The translations under genes and the position numbers were made by a program. Source: Candidatus Sphingomonas phytovorans (lineage in GTDB: Bacteria; Pseudomonadota; Alphaproteobacteria; Sphingomonadales; Sphingomonadaceae). From it: a DNA stretch of 64,000 nucleotides. This document shows, piece by piece, positions 40,601-52,600 of the stretch. Every line of letters starts with the position of its first letter. The stretch's first letter is position 1. The notes below the pieces were generated by a model, which did not search any database, was not told where the DNA came from, and worked only from the letters and a program-made list of their open reading frames with translations. The stretch covers positions 2,482,501-2,546,500 of the forward strand of contig CP119314.1 in the NCBI GenBank assembly GCA_029202385.1. The letters are read 5' to 3'.

Positions 40601-43600
40601 AAGGTGGACCGCATGCGCAGCGTATTGTCAGTGATGCTCGCGATATAGCCGTTGTTGTAATAGGTGTAGGAGATCGACTGCCCGGTCGAGCCGGTCTGGC
40701 CGACGAGATGGCCCGCGAGGTCATAGGTGTAGTGCGAGCTATGGCCGCCAAAGTCCTGCCGCCAGTTTATCTGGCCGAAGAGGCCGCGATTCTCATAGGA
40801 ATTGAGGCCGGCGGAATTGGTGGTGATCGTCTGCCACCCGCCGAAATTGCCGAGACCGATGGTACCAAGAAGATTGCTGGCGATGCTGTACCAGGTATAG
40901 GAATATGTCGTCGCCAAGCCGCCGAAGCTGACCGTGCTGACCACCCGCCCCTGCACATCGTAATCGGTCGTCTCGGCGACCGTACCACCATAGACCGAGT
41001 TGCTGTGCTTGATGCGCTGGCCAAGCCCGTCATAGCTATAATAGTCGACCAGCCGGACGCCTGGCGAATTACCGTTGACGCGTACCGGATGGTCGACCTG
41101 GATCAGCCGGCCAGCCTTGTCATAGGTGTTATTGGTGACGGCACCGAGCCCATCGGTGATCTTTCGCAGATCGCCGAAGATATCGTACCCGTACGCCTTC
41201 TGGCTATTGTCTGGATTGAACTCGCCGATGGTGAGCGCCGTGTCGCCGCCCTGCCCACTGCCGGCCAGCAGGGTCTGGGTGAAGAATTTCTGGTTCGCGT
41301 CCCTCTTGCCGACGAGGCGGCCGGATTGGTCATAATAATAATATTCGGTGGGCGACTGCCTGGTCGTGACGCCGGATTCGTCAGTCACATCGACCTGTGG
41401 ACTGATCTTGCCGGTCAGCCTGCCCATCGTGTTGTAGTTGAAGCTGGTGATACGGCCATTGCCGTCAGTCTCGGAAGCGATCTCCCCGAATGCGTTGAAG
41501 CTTTGCGTGCGGTGGACGAGATATTGGGACGCCACGGCGGTGTCGATGCGCCACACCAGCGCGTTGTTGGTCGTATCGGCATAACGATCGCTCTGGATCG
41601 CGAGATACCCCATCGCATGGTCGGCATGGTTGAGCGTCGGCAGGATCGTGTTGTCGGCTGCGTACGCATCGTAATAATATTCGAGATTCCGGGTGCCTGT
41701 GCCCGGCCGCACACCCGCCGCATCGACGTCCCAGGCAAAGATGCCACCTGCCTTGGAAATGGTGACGGCCGTGAAGGCCCCGGTGGATCCCCGGTCACGC
41801 CAGTACAGGACGATCTTCGCCACGCCGTTCTGCTTCGGATCGAACAATACTTTGGCGGCCATCCCCGGCGCGCCGCTGAAGGTGCTCATGGACTGGCTGT
41901 CATAGCCGAATGTCAGCGTTGCCTCGGAACGGGAGACCAGCGTATCAACGTTATAAGTCTCATATTCTATCGGATAGCTACGGCTTGAGTAGAAATCCGC
42001 GAGATCCTTCGCGTTATAGGTCCAATTCCCTCCCCCGCTTTGCGGGATCCATGACGACCAGGCGCCGTCCCGGAAATAGCGGAACTGCTGCCAGGTAACC
42101 GTCTGGCCAGGCGGCGGCCTCAGGATAATCTCCCTCGATGCGTCCTTATATTGCGTTAGCAGTGATGCCTGCCCCCCGACGGTGAGCGTACCGTGGAGCT
42201 TCGTGCCATCGGCGAGTTCGACCCAATATTCGACCGGACCGCCAACGCCGGTGACATCGACTGCCGCCAGGCCGTTCTGGCCGTAACCGGCCGGATTGAC
42301 GCCGACCGGCACTGACCAGCCACCGCTGCTGCCGAGCGGCCTGTAGCGCATGTTCACGGGCGCGGCTGGCAGGCCCGAGAGGATCAACCAGTCGCGGCCG
42401 GAATCATTCGTGAGCATCGCCTGGCCGGGACCGCGCACATCGACCAATATGACATTGTCCAGGACCGGGCTGCCATTGCTGTTTCTCGACAGGACAGCCT
42501 GTTTGGAATCGTAGATTTTGCCGGCCGCGTCCATGGCCAGATATTTGATGTCCCAGCTGCTGTTTGCCGGCAGGCCGTTGAACGGCGACTGAGTCAAATC
42601 ATAGGTGAACCACCCCGCGATATTCGAGCCCATCGAATTATTCAGCTGAGTCGCTGTTAATTTTTGATACGCCCCGCCCGACCCGGTCGGCCGGACAAAC
42701 ATCTGAACAACGGTGGCATTGGCGTTTTCGTTCTGGAAGTGAAGTTTCGGCGCCGGGTACGCATCCCCATGGGATATCTTCCACTCTGGCGGTTCAGATT
42801 TTGGCCCAGGGTACGGCATCTCAATATTCATGCTGGTCTGAGCAATGACGACTTGCCCGCCCGGCACTTCCTGCGTGAGGGTGAATGAAACTGCGCCAGA
42901 GGCGAATATGAAACTGGAAAAAGGAGTGTAGGTCGTATCCTCAATAATAAAGTTTCTGCCAGGAGTAATATCTCCCAGAGAGCGCGTCCCCTGCGAATCC
43001 GTTATGGTAACATGTACCACACCGCTTCCGTAGAATATGGCAGGATCAGTCGATATCGTGAGCTGCCTACGGTCCCATTTACCGATACCTTGCCAGCCAA
43101 GCGTGATCACTGCATCGAACGAGACGCCGCCGCCGGTAGCTGTAAAGCGGCTTTCCGGACTCTCGGCGGGCTTTACCGCAGGGTTGTTCTTCACCTCCTC
43201 TCTGCTCACCTTCACTGCGACGTCTCCGTCCGCATAGAAGGAGGCGACACCGTGGCCGGTCGGATCGGGAATGAGTTCGGGGCGGATCGGATTGGCGCCG
43301 ATATTGTTGCTGGCCTGCTGGAATGTCTCGATCAATTGATTGCGCTTGTCGAAGACGCTGAACATTACAGACACACCGGAAAGGTCCGCGAAAATCTGCT
43401 CTACGCTCTCTTTGCTCTTCAGATTCGCGGTGCCGGCGCTCTGCAACAGCATCGTCGCATTGCCGTTCTTGTCATAGGCATAAACCTTGGTGATGCCGTC
43501 CTTGAAATTGGTGCGCCACACCCTGCCAGCCTTGTCATAGTCGGCAAACTGCTGGGCATTGGCCTTGACGCCGCCGGTATTGGTCCCCTGGGCAACGATC

Positions 43601-46600
43601 TCGCCATAACCATTGTAATATTCATCGGTGGTATCCCCGAACGTCCAGGTCGAACCATTCAGCACACCCGTCTTGCGGCTGATTTCACGACCCGCCGCAT
43701 CGTAGCTGAAGAAGTTTCCGTTCGTTTCGGAGCTGCCGTTGGACTTCTGGCGGCTATAGGTCTGCGCGACCAGCTGTCCCGCCGTGTCATAATAATAGCT
43801 GGTGCTGAAGCCCGTGGGATCGGTCATGCCCGTCAGGCGACCGGCATCATAGGTATAGGTCGTGATGCGATCGGCCGTCGTGCCATCCCCGCGTTGAATA
43901 GTCTGCAAGACCTGGTTGAGGCCGTTGTAGGTGATGTCAGTGGTCGGGGTTACCTGGGTTTGACGATAATCGACGAAGGGCGTCTGCGTCGTGCGCGTCT
44001 CACGACCCAGATAATCATATTCGTGCCTGGTATAATCCAGGTTCGCCTCGGTCTTCTTCGTGACCTGACCGAGCCCGTTATACTCGTAGCGAATGACGGA
44101 ACCGGCCTTCGATGAGGACAGCGCGCCGTTTCCACCGACCGCGGAAGTCTCCACCGCGCCGCGTGTTTCGGTCAGGCGGCGGCCGTTTCTGTCATAGGTG
44201 AAGGTCGTGACGCGATCAGCGGCATAGGCCGATGTGAACGCGGGCATTGTCGCCTGGGTCGCGTCAACAAGACGCACTGTCGGTTCGACGAGGGTGAAAA
44301 AGCCGGATCCGGCCCCGGACGTGATTGCATAGAGTTCAAGCGCTCCGCTCACTGCGCCGGCGGGGGCAGTGGCAAAGGTCGAGATTTTAGTATCGTACCA
44401 CTGGCTCCCGTTCAGCGTGCCGACCTCATCGACCCGCACCGTGTTGCCACCGGAGTCGTACCACCACATGAGGAGGACGAGGCGACCGACCGTGCCAGCC
44501 CCTTCCACACCGGCTTGAATCGCCACCCGCTCGCCACCGGCAACGGCAAATGAGTTATTACCGTCAACCCTGAGCGATACCGACTGGTTAGCAGCGGTAG
44601 CCGTGAATTCGTCCTTGAGGAAATTCTTGCCCATATAGCCACCGGTGAACGGCGAACCAGCATTGAGGATGTTGTTGGGGTTGTAGCTATACCAGCCATC
44701 CGTCCCAGCGAACTGACTGTTTTTAATGAGGTTTGCCGTCGCACCGGGCAGCGTGCCGATGTCGGCACCCGCCAATTGGGTGCTTGAGCGCCGCTCCGAG
44801 AGCACATTGCCCTCGGCATCAAGCGTCCAGCTCGTCAGATACCGTTCCTGATCGACCGATGCGATCTTCCGGTTGAGCCTGTCGTAATAGGTATAGACGC
44901 TGTTGCCCCGACCATCGGTCTGCCGCACCACATTGCCGGCGGCGTCATACTCCGTCGAGTTGATGACATCGGTCTTGAGATACAAGGAGTTGGGATACTC
45001 GCTATATTGGACGTCCTTTATCACCGTAGACGTCAGGCGATTGTTGCGATCGTAATTGTACAGCGTCTCACGCTTGTCGGTCCCGCCCGCGGGTGGCGTG
45101 CCGCCCGGCGTGGACGGCAGTGCGACCGCTGTGCCATAGACCTGCATCGCCGTGATGTTGCCGTTCACGTCGAGCTTGTAGGTCGTCAACGTTCCGACGC
45201 GGCTGATCTCGGCGGTCTTGCGACCGAGCCCGTCGTAGAACAGGAAGCTCTTGCCGTTATTGGCATCAGTGACCTGAACGAGATTACCCCGTTTGTCATA
45301 GACATAGCTCTCGACCATCGCCTGGGCCGTGCTGCCCGTAAAGGTTGCGTTGGCGACGGGGACGCCGCTGACCGTCTTGGTCTTGAGCTGATCGAGCAGA
45401 TCATAGGTGTAGGTCGTGGTGCGCAGGCCACCGGCCTCGATCGCTGACAACCGGTTGCCGCGCGCGTCATAGGCATAGCTGTTGGTGATGGTCGCCCCGG
45501 ACGAGTCGATCTGGAGCACTTCCCTGATCAGCAGGCCGCGCTTGTCGAAGCTGTTGGTGGTGGTGCCGCCAAGCTTGTTGATGACGGTGACCCGGTCGCC
45601 AAAGGCGTTGTAGCCATAACTCTCGACAATATTGTTGGCCGGATTGGTGTCGGTCACCTGTATCGTCGAGGTGACTCGGTCGAGCTTGTCGTACGTGAAG
45701 GTCGAGACCGAGTCCGATGCCGGGGTCGAGACAGGCGCCGGCTTCGTGCCGATGACCGGTTCGCTTCCCAGCTTCGTGGCGTAGCGCGTGACCGAGGCGG
45801 TCTGCCCGGCGAAGGTATAAGTCGTCTCGGTGGCGTAGCGCTCGGGGTCGACCTGAAGGACCAGCCGGCCAAGCGCGTCATAGTAGAAATAGCCCGAATT
45901 CCCGCGCGGGTCTGTCACCTTCACGAGGTTGCCGAACGCGTCGTAGCTGTTGGTGGTGACGGCGTTCGTCGTCGCGTCGAGCGACACGGCGACGGTCAGC
46001 ACCTGGCCAAGCGCATCATAGGTGCGGGTGATGATGTTGAGGCCGACCTGCTCCGTGAGGAGGTTGCCGTTGGAATCATAGGTGAACGTGCGGGTGGCCG
46101 CCTCGCTCCGGCCGGAAGCGCGGGTCTCGGTGAGGACCCGGCCGAGCGCATCATAGGTCCTGCTCGTGACGCTCTCGTCGGCGGTGCCGTAAGCCACCGC
46201 AGTGGTCAGCGCCTGGCCGAGCTTGTTAAGCGTCATCACGGTGCGGACACCGCTGGGATCGATCGTCTCGATCAGGCGGCCGGCGCTGTCATATTTGAAC
46301 TCGGTGACCGCCGCCGTGGCGGGCGGCGTTGCCCCGACCAGCCCAAGCGCGACAACGAGACTGGTTGCGTCGGTAACGGCATAACGGTCAGCGTAACGGA
46401 TCTTGGTGCGGACGTTGCCTTGGGCATCATAGGTGTATTGCGTTACATAGCTTTTAGGCGCGGGGTCTGGATCCGGGTCGGACGGGAGCCGGTATTCAAT
46501 TGCCTCAAATCGCAGCCGCCCTGCCTGATCGTAGATCGCGCGCGAAATCCGATCGGCCGTCGTGCTGGCATTGTTCGACAGCCAGGTGGTCATCGCCGCA

Positions 46601-49600
46601 TCGGTCGGATCGCCGGTCGTGCCGTAATTGGCGGCGACCCGCTGCTGCTTCACGACGTTGCCCTGGGCGTCGTAACTATAGGCAGTGACGTTGCCCAAAG
46701 CGTCGATGGTGAAGCTGCGCTTGCCTTCGGCGGTGTAGACGTTGCGGGTCGTGCGCGCCGCGGCGAGCGCCGGGGCACTCATCCCCGCGACCTGCGTGGC
46801 GATCGTCGCCATGGTGTAGGTCGGCGAGGACGCGATCGCGGTCGAATAGGCGATGCTGCGGATCGCGTTACCGGCCGCGTCATAGACGAACTCGGTCAGG
46901 AAGTTCGCGGCATCGACGGTATAGCGAAGCCGACCGTCAGCATCATAGACCGAGCGGGTGAGCGCATTGTTGCCCGACGGGGAAACGCGGGCGGCCAGGG
47001 CTGCCGCGATCGCTGCCGTGGTGGTGACCGTGGCAAGTCCCGTCAGCGAAATCGCGCTGGCATAGGACTGGCTGAGGATCACCCTGCCATCATTGTCGTA
47101 GCTCTTCTGGGTGACGCCCCCGAGCGCGTCGACCGTGTAGATCAGCCGGTCGTTCTTGTCATAGGCGTAGCGCGTGATCTTGCCGAGCGCATCCTGCACC
47201 GCCGCAAGGTTACCCCGCTTGTCATAGCTGTAGCTGGTCGTCTGGTTCAGCGCATCAGTGCTGCTGACGAGCAGCCCGCTACGATCATAGACCTTGGAGC
47301 TAACCTGATTTGCCGGATCGGTCAGCGTGAGGACACGCCCGAACGCGTCATAGCCATAGCTGGTCGTCAGCGCCTTGCCGCCGGCGGCTGAATCGACCAC
47401 CTCGGTCTTGAGCATGCCGCGCTTGTCATAGGTGCGGGTGGTCTGGATCGTGGTCGCGGGGCCGTTCTCGAGCGGATCGACCTCGGTGATCACGTCGCCA
47501 AACGCATTGCGGCCATAGGTCGTGACGGCGCCCAGCGCGTCGGCCTTGCTCGCGACCTGGCCGACCCGGTCATATTGGAAACTGACCGTCGCATCACGCG
47601 CTGCATCGGGGGTCGGCGTGGGGGGCGTGGTGTCGCTCGCGGTCCCGCTCGCCTTGTTATAACGCCGGGTGACCGAGGCGAGTTCGCCGAACGCCGTATA
47701 CACCCTCTCGGTGACGTAATTGTCCGCATCACGCGTGGAGATGATCCGGCCTAGCGCGTCGTAATAGAAGTAGCTCGCATTGCTGCGCGGATCGATCACC
47801 TTCACGAGATTGCCGAACGCGTCGTAGCTGTTGGTGGTCAGCGCGGTTGCGCTTCCTTCGAGGGGCTCGGTAATGGTCAGCAAATGGCCGAGTGCATCAT
47901 AGGTGCGGGTCGTGATGTTCCCGCGGCCATCCTTCTCGGTGAGCTTGTTGCCGACGGCGTCGTAGGTGAAGGTGCGGGTCGTCGCCTCGGCCTGGCCGGA
48001 GGCGCGGGTCTCGGTGAGGACCCGGCCGAGCGCGTCATAGGTTCTCGTCGTGACACTCTCGTCAGGCGTGCCATAGGCAACCGCCGTGGTCAGTGCCTGG
48101 CCGAGCAGGTTGAGTGTCATCACCGTGCGCGTGCCGAGCGGATCGATCGTCTCGGTCAGACGGCCGGCACTGTCATATTTGAATTCGGTGACCGCCGCCG
48201 TGGTAGGCGGCGTTGCCCCGACCAGCGCCAGTGCGGTGGCAAGGGGTGTCTCGTCGTTGATCGCATAGGTATTGGTGGCGTAGCGTATCTTGGTGCGAAC
48301 GCTGCCGGCCGCATTGTAGGTATATTGGGTGACATAGCCTTCGGCATCGACGTCGAAGCGCAACTGCCCGTTACGATCATAGATCGCGCTCGATATGCGG
48401 TCGTTGGTCGTGTTGCCGTTGCTGGTGAGCCAGGTGGTCATCGCAGCGTCAGTGGGATCGCCCGCCACGCCATAATTGGCGGCAACGCGCTGCTGCTTCA
48501 CGACATTGCCCTGGGCATCGTAACGATAGGCAGTGACGTTGCCCAAAGCATCGATAGTGAAGCTACGCTTGCCTTCGGCGGTGTAGACGTTGCGGGTCGT
48601 GCGCGCCGCGGCGAGCGCGGGCGCGCTCATGCCCGCCACCTGCGTGGCGATCGTCGCCATGGTGTAGGTCGGCGAGGATGCGATCGCGGTCGAATAGGCG
48701 ATGCTGCGGATCGCGTTGCCGGCCGCGTCATAGACGAACTCGGTCAGGAAGTTAGCGGCATCGACGGTATAGCGAAGCCGCCCGTCGGCATCATAGACCG
48801 AGCGGGTGAGCGCGTTGTTGCCCGACGGGGAAACGCGGGCGGCCAGGGCTGCCGCGATCGCTGCCGTGGTGGTGACCGTGGCAAGTCCCGTCAGCGAAAT
48901 CGCGCTGGCATAGGACTGGCTGAGGATCACCCTGCCGTCATTGTCGTAGCTCTTCTGGGTGACGCCACCGAGCGCGTCGACCGCGTAGATCAGCCGGTCG
49001 TTCTTGTCATAGGCGTAGCGCGTGATCTTGCCGAGCGCATCCTGCACCGCCGCAAGGTTGCCCCGCTTGTCATAGCTGTAGCTGGTGGTCTGGTTCAGCG
49101 CATTCTTGACGGTGAGGACACGCCCTTCACGATCATAGGTCTTGATCGTGTTCTGGCTCGCCGGGTCGGTCAGCGTCAGGACGCGCCCGAACGCGTCATA
49201 GCCATAGCTGGTCGTCAGCGCCTTGCCGCCGGCGGCTGAATCGACCACCTCGGTCTTGAGCAGGCCACGCTTGTCATAGGTACGGGTGGTCTGGATCGTG
49301 GTCGCGGGGCCGTTCTCGAGCGGATCGACCTCGGTGATCACGTCGCCAAAGGCATTGCGACCATAGGTCGTGACGGCACCCAGCGCATCGGTCTTGCTCG
49401 CGACTTGGCCGGCCCGATCATATTGGAAGCTGACCGTCGCGTCGCGCGCGGCATCGGCGGTGGGCGCCGGTGGCGTGGTGTCGCTCGCGGTACCGCTCGC
49501 CCGGTTGTAGCGTCGGGTGACCGAGGCGAGTTCGCCAAACGCCGTATACACCCTCTCGGTGACATAATTGTCCGCATCGCGCGTGGAGATGACCCGGCCG

Positions 49601-52600
49601 AGCCTGTCATAATAAGTGTAGCTGGCGCTACCGCGCGGGTCGGTTGCCTTAACCGCCTCGCCGAAGCCGTTATACTGGTAGGCCACCACACCTGACAGTG
49701 CGTTGGTCCGCGTCAGCAGCCGACCAAGCCGGTCATAGCTGCTGGTCGTCACGCTTCCATTTGGATCGGTGACGGTCAGGATATTGCCCAGGCCGTCATA
49801 TGTATAGGAAGTAAGCGTCTGCTCCGCGGTACCATAAGCGTCAGTTCGCGTCAGTACCTGACCAGCATTGTCATAGGTGTAGACGGTCTGGGTCTGGTCG
49901 GCAGTGCCATAAGCCTGGTAGGTCGAACCCAGCGTGCCGTTGGCATTGTACACATAGGTGGTGACGACGCCTGCGCCATCGGTCCGCGAGACGACACGGT
50001 TGAGATAATCATACGCCGTCGAATTGGTCGTGCCCGATCCAGTCGGCAGTGTCGCGATGGTCGCGATCGTGGTGTCGTCGGTGGTTACGATCGGCGTGTC
50101 CCAGCGCAGGGACACGGTCGGACGGCCATATTGATCGTAGATGAAGCGAGTGACATAGCCCTCTCCATCGACCGAGTATCGCAGTTCGCCGCGCGCGCTG
50201 TAATAGTTGCGCGTGATCCGGTTGGCTGCGGCACCGGTGTTGGCGACCGACCAGGCATCCATCGTGGCCAGATCCGGCAGCGAAGCCGTCGTCCGAAGCG
50301 TATCGAACCGAACGATTTTCGTCACCTGCCCGAGAGCGTCATAGCGGTAGCTGATGACCGCGCCGGTCGCATCGATGGTATAGGCAGCACGGCCCGATCC
50401 ATTGAGCACGGTCCAGTTGATACGGTTGTTCGCATCGCTTGCCAGGACGGCAACCGCCGCCTTGACGGTAGCGATCCGATAGTCGGCCAGCGTGGCAATC
50501 GTGCCCGCATATTTAATGGTCTGCCGCGGCACGGCGACCGCGCTGCCCGGAACGCCGCCGGTATAGAGATATTCGGTCACATGATTGAGGCCGTCGACCT
50601 CGAAGCGAAGATTACCCTGCGCATCATAGACATAGCGCACGGTGCGGTCGGCGGGGTTGGCCGCGGCGGTAACTGACCCCACCAACGCCAGGAACGTGCC
50701 CGACGCGCGGAGGCTGGCGTCCGTCGCGGTCGCAAACGCCGTCTCCCGCACCTTGCGACCTGCGTTGTCGTAGGTGATCTGGCTGAGATACCCTTCGCCG
50801 TCGAGCACGCCGATCAGCAGCCCGGCCTTGTCGTAGAAATTGCGCGCGACGCTGTCTCGCGCCGCATCAGCCGCCGCAATGGGAGCCAGCGATCCGGTTT
50901 TCAGCGCAGCCAACTGCGCGGCACTCAGCTTATTGGCAAAAGCGGTCGTGCCGACCAGTCTGCCGGATGCGTCATATTGATAGGTGGTGACGGCACCATC
51001 GCCATTGATCGCCTGGACCAGGCGATCTTCGGCATCATAGACGTTCCAGGTCCAGAGATCGGTCGTCGCGGAATCGGGGCGGATGGATGAGAGCTCGACC
51101 TGGACAAGATGGTTACCCAGGACCGAGAACTGTCCACTCGTCAGAGCAGTAGCGTACCGGATTGTCGTGACGAGCCTGTTGTTGGCGTCATAGCGATATT
51201 CAGTGAAATCCCCCGTATATCGGCCGATATCCGCGACCTTCCTGCCAAGGTTATCGTAGAGATAATATTTGGAGTTGGGCCCGTCGGTGCGCAGCCGGCC
51301 CATCTGGTCAGTATAGCTGTAGAATGTCGAAGCGGTGACGTTGTCGCCCGTTTCGGAAACGCTGTTCAGTTCACCGGCCTTGTTGTAGACGGAAGTCCGG
51401 GTGAAGCCGTTGCCTAGCGTGACGACGGTCTGCATGGCAGCGTCATTGAACGCGATACTTGTGCTGTTGCCGTCAAGGTCGACCGACGCGATGACGCGGC
51501 CCAGACCATCATAGATGAAGGTCTCCGCATTGAAGCCGGCTCCGGCCCTGCGAAGCAACTGGCCCGCCTGATCATAGGTATAGGAGGTGCGGGACGTAAC
51601 TTCCGCCGTGCCGACGGGCATGAACGCGACGTCCGAAACCGTGCCGGCGGAATTCAGCGAGCAATCGAAGTAGAAGGTCCCGATAGCCCCATCGACCGAA
51701 TACAGCGCGCCAGCCGACCGAGCGGCCTCAAGCGTCGCCCCTTTGAGATAGCTGATGGTGGTGCCGGTGCGGACGAGCCAGAAATTATCCCCGACGGCCA
51801 GGGTAGTGCCGAGCGAGTAGACGCCACCGCCATTCGACCGCCAGACACTCCCCCCGATGAAATAAAAGGCGTACTGGAGACTGTCATAGGAGGCAGAACT
51901 CAAAGGGTTCTGCGACACCCCGATCATCTGGCTGTTAAAGACCTGTGTCGGGCTGACCTGCAGGACAAAATCCCCGCTTGCCCCCATGGTCGAGGACGCA
52001 TCCGCGTCCCATCCCGTCGTACCCGAGATCTTGGTGACCCGAGTCAGGCCATTTGGCTGCAGACTGACCGCAGTACCGACTCCGCTGCTGATGGACACAC
52101 CGGCAGCGGGCGTAAATTTGACATCGGTGGCGGTACCCGCGGAATTCAGCGAGCAATCGAAATAGAAGGTGCCCGTCGCCCCGCCGACAGAGTAAAGCGC
52201 GCCGGCCGAGCTTGCGGCCTCAAGCGTCGCCCCTTTGAGAAAGCTGATGGTGGTCCCAGTGCGGACGAGCCAGAAATTGTCTCCAACGGCCAGGGTCGTC
52301 CCGAGCGAGTAAGCGCCCCCGCCATTCGACCGCCAGACACTCCCCCCGATGAAATAAAAGGCGTATTGGAGACTGTCATAAGAGGCGGAGCTCGACGGAT
52401 TCTGCGACACGCCGATCATCTGGCTGTTGAAGACCTGTGTCGGGCTGATCTGCAGGACAAAATCCCCGCTTGCCCCCATGGTCGAGGATGCATCGGCGTC
52501 CCACGCCGTCGTACCCGAGGTCTTGGTGACCCGAGTCAGGCCATTGGGCTGGGGGCTGACAGCAGTCCCGATGCCTGCCTGAATCGCGACGGGATCTCCC

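Noticed and set aside
39271..41988. A 905-codon open frame on the plus strand opposite the giant gene, and others like it at 46420-47391 and 47884-49239
   Set aside because: They lie antisense to YD repeats, whose regular codon pattern leaves the opposite frame free of stops. No domain, signal or ribosome site is seen, and composition is Arg/Ile/Asp-repetitive as expected for a shadow.
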